Shown one piece after another: positions 16,790-25,782 of a stretch of DNA of 64,000 bases. The stretch's first letter is position 1. Each line of letters starts with the position of its first letter. The position numbers and the translations under genes were made by a program. The stretch comes from Streptomyces sp. CB02923 (GTDB taxonomy: Bacteria > Actinomycetota > Actinomycetes > Streptomycetales > Streptomycetaceae): the NCBI RefSeq assembly GCF_001905005.1, contig NZ_LWKZ01000005.1, positions 60,814-124,813 of the forward strand, written 5' to 3'. The notes under the pieces are model-generated. The model was not told the origin of the DNA and did no database searches. It was given only the letters and a program-made list of their open reading frames with translations.

Positions 16790-17715
16790 GCGGTCCCCCG
16801 CTGGGTGTCGGTCCCGGTGGTGCCCCGGTGGTCGTGGACATGGCTGGGGAGCGGGGGATCGCCCAGGACGTGGACGCGGCGCAGGTGGCGCGGCAGTCCG
16901 CGGCGGTAGGGCACGCGGGTGTGCAGCAGGGTGTAGTTGTCGGCGATGACGATGTCGTCCTGCTGCCAGGCGTGGACGTACACGTGCCGGGGGTCGTACG
17001 CGGCGTCGCGGATGGCGGCCAGTTCGGCGGCGGCCGCCTCGCCCTCCAGCCCGTCGATGCCCACGTCGGGCTGGTTGATGATGTGCTCGCCGTCCGGCAC
17101 GGGTTCGAGGAACCGCATGACCGGGAATCCGGCGTCGGGGTGCGGTTCGATCAGGGGCGAGACGACGAGTCCGCCGTAGTGGGAGACCTTGGCGTTGCGG
17201 TAGTGCAGGGTCAGGCCGCGCCAGCGTTCCAGGGTCGCGGGGTCGGCGTCGGCGAGGACGCGGGTGGTGTCGCAGAAGAGCGTGCCGCCGCCGTCGGCCG
17301 CTCCGGGGGCCGCGACGCAGTGGAAGACCTGGAACTCGGGGACGAAGTCGACGTACATGCCGTCCCAGTGCAGTGGCATGAAGCCGGTGTCGAAGACGTG
17401 GTCCTCGGGGTCCTGGTGGGCGCGTACGTCGAAGACCGTGCCGAACGGCCACTCCATCACCTCGCCCCAGGTGCGCGCGTAGGCGTCGAGCGCCGGGGCG
17501 TCGGCCGGGGCGGTGAATCCCCGCAGGGCCACGAGGTGGTGACGGCGGGTCAGGTCGCGCAGCCAGGGCACGGGGACGGCGGTGACCGGTGTGCCGGGCT
17601 CGGTCGCGGTGATCAGGACGCCGAAGGGGCCGGGGGCGGCGGTCGTCCAGGGCCGGGTGTCGTCAGGGGCGTCGTCGGTGGTCGGACCGGACGCGTGGAC
17701 GGCTTGGGACGTCAT
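16786..17715 (-). CDS. Fe(II)/2-oxoglutarate oxygenase, PvcB/IsnB-like (TauD family)
   Basis: A 309-aa TauD/TfdA-fold dioxygenase. The facial triad is visible as His116 and Asp118 in MPLHWDGMYVDF and His265 in NYTLLHTRVPYRRG, with nearby Arg residues to hold 2-oxoglutarate. Partners of PvcA-type synthases oxidise the isonitrile amino acid, usually desaturating and decarboxylating it to a vinyl isonitrile. AGAGG precedes the ATG at 17715. The stop overlaps the synthase start, giving a two-gene operon. The 265-bp region upstream is shared with the divergent aminotransferase gene and contains a dyad element at 17870-17904. Confidence 0.9.
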   Translation of the reverse strand: MTSQAVHASGPTTDDAPDDTRPWTTAAPGPFGVLITATEPGTPVTAVPVPWLRDLTRRHHLVALRGFTAPADAPALDAYARTWGEVMEWPFGTVFDVRAHQDPEDHVFDTGFMPLHWDGMYVDFVPEFQVFHCVAAPGAADGGGTLFCDTTRVLADADPATLERWRGLTLHYRNAKVSHYGGLVVSPLIEPHPDAGFPVMRFLEPVPDGEHIINQPDVGIDGLEGEAAAAELAAIRDAAYDPRHVYVHAWQQDDIVIADNYTLLHTRVPYRRGLPRHLRRVHVLGDPPLPSHVHDHRGTTGTDTQRGTA

Positions 17716-17869
17716 GGTTCCTCTCCGGAAGGCGGCTCGCCGGACCGGTCGGTCCGGGCGCGGTGACAGCGACAGTACTTGAGACTTCAAGAACTTTCCA
17801 CGTCGCGGCCACATCTCGCTGACACCCACGACGTTCCCGCCGCCCCCCGCGTGCGCGAAAGACACCTCC

Positions 17870-17904
17870 GGTGGCCCGAACCGGCCGTGGCCCGTTCGGT
17901 CCCG
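17870..17904. promoter_or_regulatory. Cluster dyad element, copy B (divergent isonitrile/aminotransferase promoter)
   Basis: Imperfect dyad GTGGCCCGAA (17871-17880), a 14-bp spacer, and TTCGGTCCCG (17895-17904). It matches copy A at 26885-26919 in 30 of 35 bases, and the match continues leftward as GCG-N-GAAAG-N6-CC with the same spacing. It lies 156-189 bp upstream of the oxygenase ATG and 76-109 bp upstream of the aminotransferase ATG. It is a likely binding site for a cluster regulator. Confidence 0.7.
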
Positions 17905-17979
17905 CGCCGCCCGCTTCTGCGCCCCCGCGGCCCGCACCAGACTCTCCGGGAAACACCCCCGAGGATGCGAGGACCCGGC

Positions 17980-19116
17980 ATGATCGATCTCTTCCAGCCG
18001 CAGGCCGGTGACGCCGAACTGGCCTCCGTGGCCGCGGTGTTCGCCGACCGCTGGCTCGGCCACGGACCGCGCAGCACCGCCTTCGAGGCCGCCTTCGCCG
18101 CCCACATCGGGGCACGGCCGGAGCACGTGCTGTTCCTCAACTCCGGTACGGCGGGCCTCTTCCTCGCCACCGAACTCCTCGGTCTGCGGCCCGGCGACGA
18201 GGTGGTGCTGCCGTCGCCCAGCTTCGTGGCCGCCGCCAACGCGGTCGTACGGGCCGGCGGCCGCCCGGTCTTCTGCGACGTGGACGCCCGGACCCTGAAC
18301 CCGACCGCCGAGGACGTCGAGGCCGCCGTCACGTCCCGCACGAAGGCGGTCGTGGTGCTGCACTACGGCGGCTACCCCGGCGACATCGCCCGCATCGCCG
18401 CCCGCTGCCGCGCCGCGGGCCGCACCCTGGTCGAGGACTGCGCCTGTTCCGTCGCCTCCCGCGTCGACGGCAAGGCGGCCGGCACCTTCGGCGACCTGGC
18501 GATGTGGAGTTTCGACGCGGCCAAGGTGCTGACCACCGGCGACGGCGGGATGCTGCACGTACGCGACGCCGAACTGGCCGTACGGGCGCGCCGGCTGGCC
18601 TACCACGGCCTGGTGCAGCCGACCGGGCTCGGCCACGCGCGGGTCTCGCACCGCTGGTGGGAGCTGGACGTGCCGGAGCCCGGCCGCCGGGAGATCGGCA
18701 ACGACCTCACCGCGGCGATCGGGGCCGTCCAGCTGGACCGGCTGCCCGCCTTCCTCGCCCGCCGCAAGGAGATCGTCGAGCTGTACGACCGGGAGCTGGC
18801 CGGCTGCGACGCGGTGCGGGTGCCGCCCGCTCTGCCCGCCGGGCACGAGTCCTCGTACTTCTTCTACTGGGTGCAGATGGCGGCCCGGCTGCGCGACGGC
18901 GTGGCCGCCGCGCTCCTCCGCGACGGCATCTACACGACCTTCCGCTACGCGCCGCTGCACAAGGTGCCCGCGTACGGGACCGGCGGTCCCGCCCTGCCGG
19001 GCGCGGAACAGGCCGCCGAGGAGACGCTGTGCCTGCCGCTGCACCCGGGGCTCAGCGACGCCGACGTCCGCACGGTGGCCGCCGCGCTGCGCAAGGCCGT
19101 CGAGTCGTCCGGCTGA
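17980..19116 (+). CDS. DegT/DnrJ/EryC1 sugar aminotransferase (candidate NDP-4-keto sugar 4-aminotransferase)
   Basis: A 378-aa PLP-dependent nucleotide-sugar aminotransferase. It shows LNSGTAGLFLA, PSFVAAANAVV, VLHYGGYPGD, VEDCACSVASRVDG (PLP-ring Asp) and the Schiff-base Lys182 in FDAAKVLTTGDGGM. The HYGG and KVLTTGDGGM blocks look more like NDP-4-keto-6-deoxyhexose 4-aminotransferases than like the 3-aminotransferase encoded at 23693-24805; this sub-assignment is my judgement. The ATG at 17980 follows CGAGGA. It is 31 bp upstream of the glycosyltransferase gene in the same operon and divergent from the isonitrile genes. Confidence 0.85.
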   Translation: MIDLFQPQAGDAELASVAAVFADRWLGHGPRSTAFEAAFAAHIGARPEHVLFLNSGTAGLFLATELLGLRPGDEVVLPSPSFVAAANAVVRAGGRPVFCDVDARTLNPTAEDVEAAVTSRTKAVVVLHYGGYPGDIARIAARCRAAGRTLVEDCACSVASRVDGKAAGTFGDLAMWSFDAAKVLTTGDGGMLHVRDAELAVRARRLAYHGLVQPTGLGHARVSHRWWELDVPEPGRREIGNDLTAAIGAVQLDRLPAFLARRKEIVELYDRELAGCDAVRVPPALPAGHESSYFFYWVQMAARLRDGVAAALLRDGIYTTFRYAPLHKVPAYGTGGPALPGAEQAAEETLCLPLHPGLSDADVRTVAAALRKAVESSG

Positions 19117-19147
19117 CCGGCCGGTTCCGAGGAAGGAGAGCGGAGCG

Positions 19148-20275
19148 ATGCACGTCCTGGTCACCACGTCCCACGGAGCAGGGCACGTCTTCCCGCCGGT
19201 CGCGCTGGCGCACGCGCTGCGCGCAGCGGGGCACGACGTCCTGTTCGCCACCCCCGGCGCCTCCTGCGCACACGTCGCGCGTGCCGGTCTGCACGGCTTC
19301 GACTCCTCCCCCGCCGCCGACACCGAGGAGATCTTCGGGCGGCTGCTGGCCGAGCGGGGCATGACCTTCGACCGGTTCCGTACGGACTCGCCGACGGCCG
19401 TGGCGCTGGCCGCCGAACTCTTCGCCAAGACCTCCCTGGCCACCGTGGAGCGGACCGTCGAGGTCGCCCGGTCGTGGCGCCCCGACCTCGTCGTCCACAC
19501 CGAACTCCAGGGCGCCGGGCCGCTAGTGGCGGCCGTGCTCGGGGTGCCCGCCGTCGAGCACACCATCAGCTGCCACCACTTCCGGCAGATCAGCAGCCGC
19601 TTCGGGCCGTGGCTGGCGGACGCCTACCGGCGGTACGGCCTGGACGGCCCGCTGCCGCCCGCGGCGACGGTCGACACCCGCCCGCCCAGCATCGTCACGT
19701 ACGGCATGGGCGGCTGGCCGATGCGGGCCCTGCCCTACACCACCGGCGCCGTGCTGCCGCCCTGGCTGCTGGAACGCCCGGCGCGGCCACGGGTCGCGGT
19801 CACCCTCGGCACCCTGCGCCCGCAGCTCAGCGGTGTCGGCGAGCTGCGTACGGTGGTCCGGGCGGCCGGCGCGGTGGACGCCGACTTCGTCCTGGCGCTC
19901 GGCGACGCCGACCCCGCCGGACTGGGCCGCCTGCCCGCCAACGTACGGGCCGAGGGCTGGCTGCCGCTGACCGCGCTCCTGGAGACCTGCACCGCGATGA
20001 TCCACCACGGCGGCAACGGCACCACCCTGGCCGGACTCGGCGCGGGCGTCCGTCACCTGGTGCTGCCGGGCGGCGCCGACGACTTCGAGGTGGCGGAGAT
20101 CCTGCGCAGGCGGGGCGTCGCCATGGTCAGCAGCCCGGACGCGGTGGACACCGGTCTGCTGCGCCGCCTGCTGGCGGACCCGGGCCTGAAGGCCGCGGCG
20201 GCCGAGGTCCGCGACGAGACGGCGGCCCTGCCCTCCCCCGCCGCCATCGTGCCGCGCCTGGAGAAACTGGCCTGA
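19148..20275 (+). CDS. GT1-family glycosyltransferase
   Basis: A 375-aa GT-B glycosyltransferase of the macrolide/glycopeptide type (GT1). The N-terminal acceptor domain opens with MHVLVTTSHGAGHVFPPVAL. The C-terminal donor domain carries VAVTLGTLRP, VRAEGWLPL and the nucleotide-sugar motif MIHHGGNGTTLAGLGAG followed by LPGGADDFEVAEIL. It most likely transfers the dTDP-deoxyaminosugar made by the operon at 21088-26837 to the isonitrile aglycone (for example a phenolic oxygen). I see no DesVIII-type helper protein beside it. AAGGAG lies just upstream of the ATG. Confidence 0.92.
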   Translation: MHVLVTTSHGAGHVFPPVALAHALRAAGHDVLFATPGASCAHVARAGLHGFDSSPAADTEEIFGRLLAERGMTFDRFRTDSPTAVALAAELFAKTSLATVERTVEVARSWRPDLVVHTELQGAGPLVAAVLGVPAVEHTISCHHFRQISSRFGPWLADAYRRYGLDGPLPPAATVDTRPPSIVTYGMGGWPMRALPYTTGAVLPPWLLERPARPRVAVTLGTLRPQLSGVGELRTVVRAAGAVDADFVLALGDADPAGLGRLPANVRAEGWLPLTALLETCTAMIHHGGNGTTLAGLGAGVRHLVLPGGADDFEVAEILRRRGVAMVSSPDAVDTGLLRRLLADPGLKAAAAEVRDETAALPSPAAIVPRLEKLA

Positions 20276-20436
20276 CAGGAGCGGGAAGCGCGGGCGCGCC
20301 GGGCGGGTTCCGGACAAGTCCCCGCATCACCGTCGGCGAGGGGCACATTGTCGGCAGGATGACCGTGCACGCCGGGCACCGGCTCCACGGCCCGGTCCGG
20401 GTACCGCACACGGCATCGTCCACCGAGGGGATTCTC

Positions 20437-21009
20437 ATGGCGAACGAGCTCAAGTACGGCGACCAGATCCACCTGCAGAACGGGTACAACGGCTGGGAGG
20501 GCGGCTACCTCGACACCAACGGGCACAGCAGCGCCTCGGGCGGCAAGTACCAGGTCTCGACCGCCGACACGCCCTCCCGCGGCAAGGGCACCGGCACCTG
20601 GGAGATCCAGTCGGCCACCGGCAAGGCGTCCGGCCAGCCCGTCGTCAGCGGGGACCTGGTCCACCTGCGCAACCTCTACGGCGGCGACGGCGGCTACCTC
20701 GACAGCAACGGCCACGCCTCCGACGCCCAGAAGACCGCGGGAGCCCTGTACGACGTGTCCACCTCCCAGTCCCGGGACCGCGCCCCGGGCACCGGCCGCT
20801 GGCGGATCTTCGCCCGCAGCTCCTCGCCGGCCGACCGGAACGTCCGCGCGGGCGACGTGGTCCTCCTGTGGAACACCTACGGCGACAACGGCGGCTTCCT
20901 GGAGACCAACGGCCACAGCTCGGCCACCGGCGGGAAGTACGACCTGTGCACCAACGCCTACTTCAACCGCAGCTCCGACGTGGCCGACTGGAAGATCCAC
21001 CAGGCGTAG
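20437..21009 (+). CDS. Triple-repeat lectin-like protein of unknown function
   Basis: A 190-aa protein I cannot name. It consists of three homologous units of about 55-60 residues. Each has GDxVxLxN, GGYLDTNGHSS (unit 1), GGYLDSNGHAS (unit 2) or GGFLETNGHSS (unit 3), then K/A-L-Y-x-V/L, and ends in TWEI, RWRI or DWKI. Three such units fit a beta-trefoil fold, common in lectins and toxin-binding domains. There is no signal peptide or membrane segment, so it should be cytoplasmic or released by a non-standard route. GAGGGG lies 7 bases before the ATG. It follows the glycosyltransferase by 161 bp. Sugar binding, self-protection or delivery are possible but not shown. Confidence 0.8.
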   Translation: MANELKYGDQIHLQNGYNGWEGGYLDTNGHSSASGGKYQVSTADTPSRGKGTGTWEIQSATGKASGQPVVSGDLVHLRNLYGGDGGYLDSNGHASDAQKTAGALYDVSTSQSRDRAPGTGRWRIFARSSSPADRNVRAGDVVLLWNTYGDNGGFLETNGHSSATGGKYDLCTNAYFNRSSDVADWKIHQA

Positions 21010-21048
21010 GCCGGGCCTCGTGACGGCTGTGACGGCCTGACCCCGTGC

Positions 21049-21087
21049 GGCCGGGCACCGGTGGCAGGCCGCCGCCGGTCCCCGGCC
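21049..21087. terminator. Bidirectional hairpin between the lectin-like gene and the C-methyltransferase gene
   Basis: GGCCGGGCACCGG (21049-21061) pairs with CCGGTCCCCGGCC (21075-21087) in a 13-bp stem with one mismatch and a 13-nt loop. It is placed between two convergent stop codons, so it can serve both transcripts. Confidence 0.7.
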
Positions 21088-22335
21088 TCACACCACGTGC
21101 ACCTCCGGCACGTACAGGATCCAGCGCCCGCCCGCGGCCCGGAACGCCTGTTCCCTGGACATGATCTCCGCCGCGTGGTTCCACGCGAACAGCAGCGCGT
21201 AGTCCGGGTAGGGCGCGGCGAAAGCGGCGGGCGGGCGGACCGGGATGCGGGCGCCGGGGGTCAGCCTGCCCTGCTTGGCCGGGGTGGAGTCGCAGACGTA
21301 CGGGACCAGGTGCGGGCCGAGGCCGCAGTAGGTGGTCACGGTGCAGCTCTTGGCGGTGGCCGCGTAGCCGGCCACGGTGCGGCCCGCGGCGCGCAGTCCT
21401 TCCAGCAGCGTCACCAGGTCCGTGCGCACGCGGTCCACCCGGTCCGCGAAGGCGGCCAGTGCCGCCGGGGCCGTCAGCCCCCGAGCTTCCTCCTCGGCCA
21501 GGAGTTCCGCGACGGCCGGGGCGGGGGTGCGGCGGCCGGCGCGGGCGAGGGTGTAGCGGAGCTGGCCGCCGTGCACCGGCAGCCGTTCGACGCCGACGAG
21601 GCGGAACCCGAACCGCTCGGCCAGGGCCCGTACGGAGGCCGCGGTGAAGTAGTAGCGGTGCTCGTCGTAGAACTGGTCGAAGGCGGTACGCCCGATGATC
21701 TCGCCGAAGTACGGGTCCTCGAAGACGAACACCCCGTCGGCGGCGAGGAGTCCGTCCAGGCCCGCGAAGAGCTCCGGCAGGTCGGCGATGTCGCAGACGG
21801 TGTTGGCCGCGTACACGACCTGGGCGCGGCCTTCGGCGGCGACGACCTCGCGGGCCGAGTCGGCGGTGAGGAAAGCGCGGTGCACCCGTACCCCGCCGTA
21901 TCCGGAGGGCTCGAAGGCGAGATGGCGGATTCCGGCCTCCCCCACGGTCCGCAGGACGACGCCGTCCGTACAGCCGATCTCGACGGCGAAGGCATCGTCC
22001 TTGCCGCACAGCTCGGTACGCAGCAGGCGCCGTCCGGTCGCGCGGAAGTGCGCGCGCATCGTCGCCGAGCCGGACGAGTGGTACGGGTAGCCCGGGTAGG
22101 GGCGGCGCTCGTGCGGGACGTCGTCGGTGAGCTGGACGAGGGCGCAGCGCCCGCAGTGCCCGACGGCGAGGCGGTAGCGGAACGCGTCGCACGCCCCGTC
22201 ACCGGCCCCGCCGCACGCCCCGTCACGGGCCTCGTCGCGGGCCTCGTCGGGTGCCGGGAAGGCCGAGGACAGCGGGTGGTGCCCGAGGTCGAGGAAGGTG
22301 CGCAGCGGGGTTCCGCAGATCCGGCACGTCGGCAT
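21088..22335 (-). CDS. NDP-hexose C-methyltransferase (NovU/TylCIII/EvaC type)
   Basis: A 415-aa SAM-dependent enzyme that methylates a sugar carbon. The N-terminal zinc-binding part has CRICG and later HCGRCALVQL. The SAM domain has VEIGCTDGVVL (usually EIGxNDG) and FEDPYFGEIIGRTAFDQFYDEH with the conserved Tyr-Asp-Glu-His stretch. The C-terminal domain has GYAATAKSCTVTTY and PYVCDSTPAKQG. This three-part layout belongs to C-3 (TylCIII, EvaC) or C-5 (NovU) methyltransferases. With a 2,3-dehydratase and a 3-aminotransferase in the same operon, C-3 methylation of an amino sugar is likeliest. GGGAG precedes the ATG, which lies 2 bases after the dehydratase stop. Confidence 0.93.
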   Translation of the reverse strand: MPTCRICGTPLRTFLDLGHHPLSSAFPAPDEARDEARDGACGGAGDGACDAFRYRLAVGHCGRCALVQLTDDVPHERRPYPGYPYHSSGSATMRAHFRATGRRLLRTELCGKDDAFAVEIGCTDGVVLRTVGEAGIRHLAFEPSGYGGVRVHRAFLTADSAREVVAAEGRAQVVYAANTVCDIADLPELFAGLDGLLAADGVFVFEDPYFGEIIGRTAFDQFYDEHRYYFTAASVRALAERFGFRLVGVERLPVHGGQLRYTLARAGRRTPAPAVAELLAEEEARGLTAPAALAAFADRVDRVRTDLVTLLEGLRAAGRTVAGYAATAKSCTVTTYCGLGPHLVPYVCDSTPAKQGRLTPGARIPVRPPAAFAAPYPDYALLFAWNHAAEIMSREQAFRAAGGRWILYVPEVHVV

Positions 22336-22337
22336 GG

Positions 22338-23696
22338 TCACTCCCATTCCCCGGCCGGGCCGGTCAGGCTGCGCAGGCAGGTGAGCAGGGAGCGGGCCTG
22401 GACGGTGACGTAGTGGCTGTGCCGCAGCAGGGCGGAGAGCTGGTGCGGCGTCACCCACCGGTGGTCCCCCGCGGCCTCGTACGGTTCGGGGCCGTCCACC
22501 GCCACGATCAGGTAGCGGTTGAGCGCGTGGTGGAAGCGGCCGCCCTCCTCCGACAGGAGGGCGTCGAAGAGCACGCGTTCCGGCGGCGCCTCCAGGACCT
22601 CGTCGAGGAAACGCGGGCGGGCCCCGGGCGGCAGCAGGTCGTAGTTCTCCGGCGTGCAGCACACCGTCGCGGTCAGTTCGGCCTCGTCCACGCTGCCCGG
22701 CTCGGCGGCGGCGTGCACCAGGACGTGCGGCACGCCGTCGATACGGGTGAGGAGGAAGGCGATGACGCCGGTGCCGCGCGGGCGCAGCATGGGCTGGGTC
22801 CAGCGCCGCACCTCCCGGCCGCCGGCCCGCACCTCGACCGCGACGATGTCGAAGAAGCGGCCGCTGTCGTGGCTGACGGCGTGTTCGGTGCGGTGCCAGC
22901 CCGGCAGGCCGCGCAGGGGTACGGGCCGGGTCCGCAGCCCGGCGCGGCTGCGGACGTCGGTGAGCCAGCGCAGGATCTCCCGCCCGGAGTGCGCCGCGCG
23001 GCCCGCGGGTCCCGGCGGCGGGGGCAGGCAGGCGAGCACGCTCCTGGCGTCCATGTTCACCACGTCACCGGCCGCGAGCAGGGCGTTGACCTGGGGCAGC
23101 GTCATCCAGCGGTGCCCCGGCAGCACTTCGACGTCCTCCGTCGTGCGCACGATCATGTTGCGGTTGCGCTTGCGGTAGAACCAGGCGCCCTGTTCCGACT
23201 GGCGGACGTCCGCGACCAGCCGGCGGGACGGCGGGGCACGGAAGTGACGCAGGTAGGGCACCGCGCGGCCGCCGTGCTCCCGGGTGAAGTTGGAGCGGGT
23301 GGCCTGCACGGTGGGGGCGAGCTGGAGGCCGCCCGCGTTGCCCGGCTCGGGTTTGGCCTGCATCAGAAAGTGCGGCACTCCGCCGAAGTCCTTGGCCAGC
23401 AGGCCCAGGATGCCGGTCTCGGGCTGGTCGAGGATGGGCTGCGCCCACTGCCGGACGGGGCCGTCGGGTGCCGACACGGCCAGTCCTTCGACGGTGAAGA
23501 ACACGCCCCGGTCGTGGACGAGATCGCCGGTGCGGGCGTCGGTGTGCCAGCCTTCCAGGGCGTCCAGCGCAATGCGCCGGGAGCGGGTGTACGTCCGCTC
23601 GGCGGCCTCGGCGAACCAGCGGCCGAGATCGCCGGGCAGGGCGGGGGCCGGGTGGTCCGCCGGGCGGGGAGCGGCGGTCGCGGGCGCGTGCATCAC
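22338..23696 (-). CDS. NDP-hexose 2,3-dehydratase (EvaA/TylX3 family)
   Basis: A 452-aa enzyme that removes the C-2 hydroxyl of an NDP-4-keto-6-deoxyhexose, giving the 2-deoxy-3,4-diketo sugar. The protein is two tandem homologous halves, as in EvaA. Half 1 has [19 protein letters not shown] then [15 protein letters not shown], and half 2 has [18 protein letters not shown] then [15 protein letters not shown]. Each half also carries a [19 protein letters not shown] element. The first codon GTG overlaps the stop of the upstream aminotransferase (GTGA), and an ATG follows immediately. It commits the pathway to a 2,6-dideoxysugar. Confidence 0.94.
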   Translation of the reverse strand: MMHAPATAAPRPADHPAPALPGDLGRWFAEAAERTYTRSRRIALDALEGWHTDARTGDLVHDRGVFFTVEGLAVSAPDGPVRQWAQPILDQPETGILGLLAKDFGGVPHFLMQAKPEPGNAGGLQLAPTVQATRSNFTREHGGRAVPYLRHFRAPPSRRLVADVRQSEQGAWFYRKRNRNMIVRTTEDVEVLPGHRWMTLPQVNALLAAGDVVNMDARSVLACLPPPPGPAGRAAHSGREILRWLTDVRSRAGLRTRPVPLRGLPGWHRTEHAVSHDSGRFFDIVAVEVRAGGREVRRWTQPMLRPRGTGVIAFLLTRIDGVPHVLVHAAAEPGSVDEAELTATVCCTPENYDLLPPGARPRFLDEVLEAPPERVLFDALLSEEGGRFHHALNRYLIVAVDGPEPYEAAGDHRWVTPHQLSALLRHSHYVTVQARSLLTCLRSLTGPAGEWE

Positions 23697-24805
23697 AGCC
23701 CCCGCAGTACGCCGAGCAGGGCGTCGATCACCTTGTCCTGCACGCCTCGTGGCAGCGACGGGTACATCGGCAGCGAGAAGATCTCACCGGCCAGTGCCTC
23801 GGTGACGGGCAGCGAGCCCTGGGGAACGTCCAGGTGCGCGAACCCGCTCATGGTGTGCACCGGCCAGGGATAGCTGATGTTGAGCGCGATGTCGTGCCGC
23901 TCCTTCAGGACGCGGAGGATGCGGTCCCGTTCGGGGTGGCGGACGACGTACACGTAGTACACGTGCTCGTTGCCGGGGGCCGTGACGGGCAGCACCAGGC
24001 CGCTGTCCGCCAGCGCCTCCTCGTAGCGCCGGGCGACCGCGCGGCGCCCGGCGACATACCGGTCCAGGCGGCGCAGTTTGCGGCGCAGGATCTCGGCGTG
24101 CACCTCGTCCAGGCGGCTGTTGTGGCCGGGGGTGCGGACGACGTGGTAGCGCTCCTCCATGCCGTAGTAGCGCAGCCGTCGCAGCGCGGCGTCGACTTGG
24201 GCGTACGGCGTCAGAACCGCGCCGCCGTCGCCGTACCCGCCGAGGACCTTGGTCGGGTAGAAGGAGAACGCCGCCGCGTCGCCCATCGTTCCCGCCGGAC
24301 GGCCGTGGTGCCGTGCGCCGTGCGCCTGCGCGCAGTCCTCCAGTACGGCCAGACCGTGTGCTGCGGCGACGGCGCGGAGCGGCGCCATGTCCACGCACTG
24401 CCCGTAGAGGTGCACGGGGAGCAGCGCGCGGGTGCGCGCGGTCACGGCCGCCGCCAGCTGCCCGGTGTCCATGAGGTACGTACCGGGGTGCACGTCGACG
24501 AAGACGGGGACGGCGCCTGCCGCGTCGATGGCCAGCACGGTGGGCGCGGCGGTGTTGGAGACGGTGACGACCTCGTCGCCGGGGCGGACGCCGAGGGCCT
24601 GGAGGGCGAGGGTGACGGCGTCGGTGCCGTTGCCGACGCCGACGCAGTGGGCGGTGCCGTGCCGGGCGGCGTACTCGGCCTCGAAGCCGCGCACGCTCGC
24701 GCCGAGCACCAGCTGCCCGGAGCGGAAGACCGTGTCGACGGCGTCGAGGACGTCCGTGCGCTCCTCCTCGTACTCGGCCAGGTAGTCCCATACGCGGGTG
24801 GTCAT
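23693..24805 (-). CDS. NDP-sugar 3-aminotransferase (DegT/DnrJ/EryC1 family)
   Basis: A 370-aa PLP enzyme. It shows [60 protein letters not shown] and the PLP Lys186 in [18 protein letters not shown]. The VHLYGQ block resembles EvaB/TylB/QdtB-type 3-aminotransferases. It lies between the 4,6-dehydratase and the 2,3-dehydratase. It should install the 3-amino group on the 3,4-diketo intermediate, as in vancosamine and kijanose pathways. It overlaps its neighbours on both sides (ATGA with rmlB, GTGA with the dehydratase). Confidence 0.93.
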   Translation of the reverse strand: MTTRVWDYLAEYEEERTDVLDAVDTVFRSGQLVLGASVRGFEAEYAARHGTAHCVGVGNGTDAVTLALQALGVRPGDEVVTVSNTAAPTVLAIDAAGAVPVFVDVHPGTYLMDTGQLAAAVTARTRALLPVHLYGQCVDMAPLRAVAAAHGLAVLEDCAQAHGARHHGRPAGTMGDAAAFSFYPTKVLGGYGDGGAVLTPYAQVDAALRRLRYYGMEERYHVVRTPGHNSRLDEVHAEILRRKLRRLDRYVAGRRAVARRYEEALADSGLVLPVTAPGNEHVYYVYVVRHPERDRILRVLKERHDIALNISYPWPVHTMSGFAHLDVPQGSLPVTEALAGEIFSLPMYPSLPRGVQDKVIDALLGVLRGL

Positions 24806-25782
24806 CGCCGTGCCGCCTCCTTCCACCACTGGGGGTTGTCTCGGTACCAGGCCACGGTGTCGGCCAGGCCGCGGGCGAAGCCGGTGCGGGGCGCGTGGCC
24901 CAGCTCCGTGCGGATCTTGGTCGTGTCGAGCGCGTACCGCCGGTCGTGGCCCTTGCGGTCGGGCACCCGGCGGACGCGGGACCAGTCGGCGCCGCACAGC
25001 CGCAGCAGCTGTCCGGTCAGCGCGAGGTTGGTGCGCGGGACGCCGCCGCCGACGTGGTAGATCTCGCCGGCCCTGCCGTGGTGGAGGACCCGGTGGACGG
25101 CCCGGCAGTGGTCGTCGACGTGCAGCCATTCGCGGACGTTGCGCCCGTCGCCGTACAGGGGCAGCTCGCGGCCCTCCAGCAGGCGGGTCACGAAGCACGG
25201 GACGAGCTTCTCGGGGTGCTGGTACGGCCCGTAGGTGTTGCAGCAGCGGGTGACCGACACGTCCAGGCCGTGGGTGTGGTGGCAGGCCAGCGCGAACAGG
25301 TCGGCGGCGGCCTTGGACGCCGCGTACGGGGAACGCGGCGCCACCGGCTGGTCCTCGGTCCACGCGCCGTGCCGGAGGGAGCCGTAGACCTCGTCGGTGG
25401 AGATGTGCACCATCCGGGAGACGCCGGTGCGCAGGCAGGCGTCGAGGAGCGTCTGCGTACCGAGCACGTTGGTGCGGACGAAGTCGGGCGCGGTGTCCGG
25501 GGCGAGCGAGCGGTCCACATGGGTCTCGGCCGCGAAGTGCACCACGGCGTCGTGGCCGGGCAGGAGCGAGAGCAGCAGCGGCAGGTCGCAGATGTCGCCG
25601 TGCACGAAGTCCAGCCGGGGGTGGCGGGCGGGCAGACTGGCGCGGCTGCCCGCGTAGGTGAGCCGGTCCAGGACGGTGAGGCGGGTGTGCGCGTCGCCGT
25701 CCTCCCCGAAGCCGCCGCCGAGGAGCGCACGGACGTAGTGCGAGCCGATGAATCCGGCACCGCCGGTGACCAGGAGCCTCAC
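24802..25782 (-). CDS. rmlB: dTDP-glucose 4,6-dehydratase
   Basis: A 326-aa extended SDR that makes dTDP-4-keto-6-deoxyglucose. The NAD fold is [13 protein letters not shown]. The catalytic set is Thr129-Asp130-Glu131 in HISTDEVYG and Tyr153/Lys157 in [23 protein letters not shown] and [14 protein letters not shown] are characteristic of RmlB. Overlaps with rmlA upstream and with the 3-aminotransferase downstream indicate one translationally coupled operon. Confidence 0.96.
   Translation of the reverse strand: MRLLVTGGAGFIGSHYVRALLGGGFGEDGDAHTRLTVLDRLTYAGSRASLPARHPRLDFVHGDICDLPLLLSLLPGHDAVVHFAAETHVDRSLAPDTAPDFVRTNVLGTQTLLDACLRTGVSRMVHISTDEVYGSLRHGAWTEDQPVAPRSPYAASKAAADLFALACHHTHGLDVSVTRCCNTYGPYQHPEKLVPCFVTRLLEGRELPLYGDGRNVREWLHVDDHCRAVHRVLHHGRAGEIYHVGGGVPRTNLALTGQLLRLCGADWSRVRRVPDRKGHDRRYALDTTKIRTELGHAPRTGFARGLADTVAWYRDNPQWWKEAARR

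Noticed and set aside
21459..22226. Small open frames antisense or out of frame to the C-methyltransferase
   Set aside because: They are Arg/Pro/Ser-rich shadows without ribosome sites; the methyltransferase frame has intact zinc and SAM motifs.
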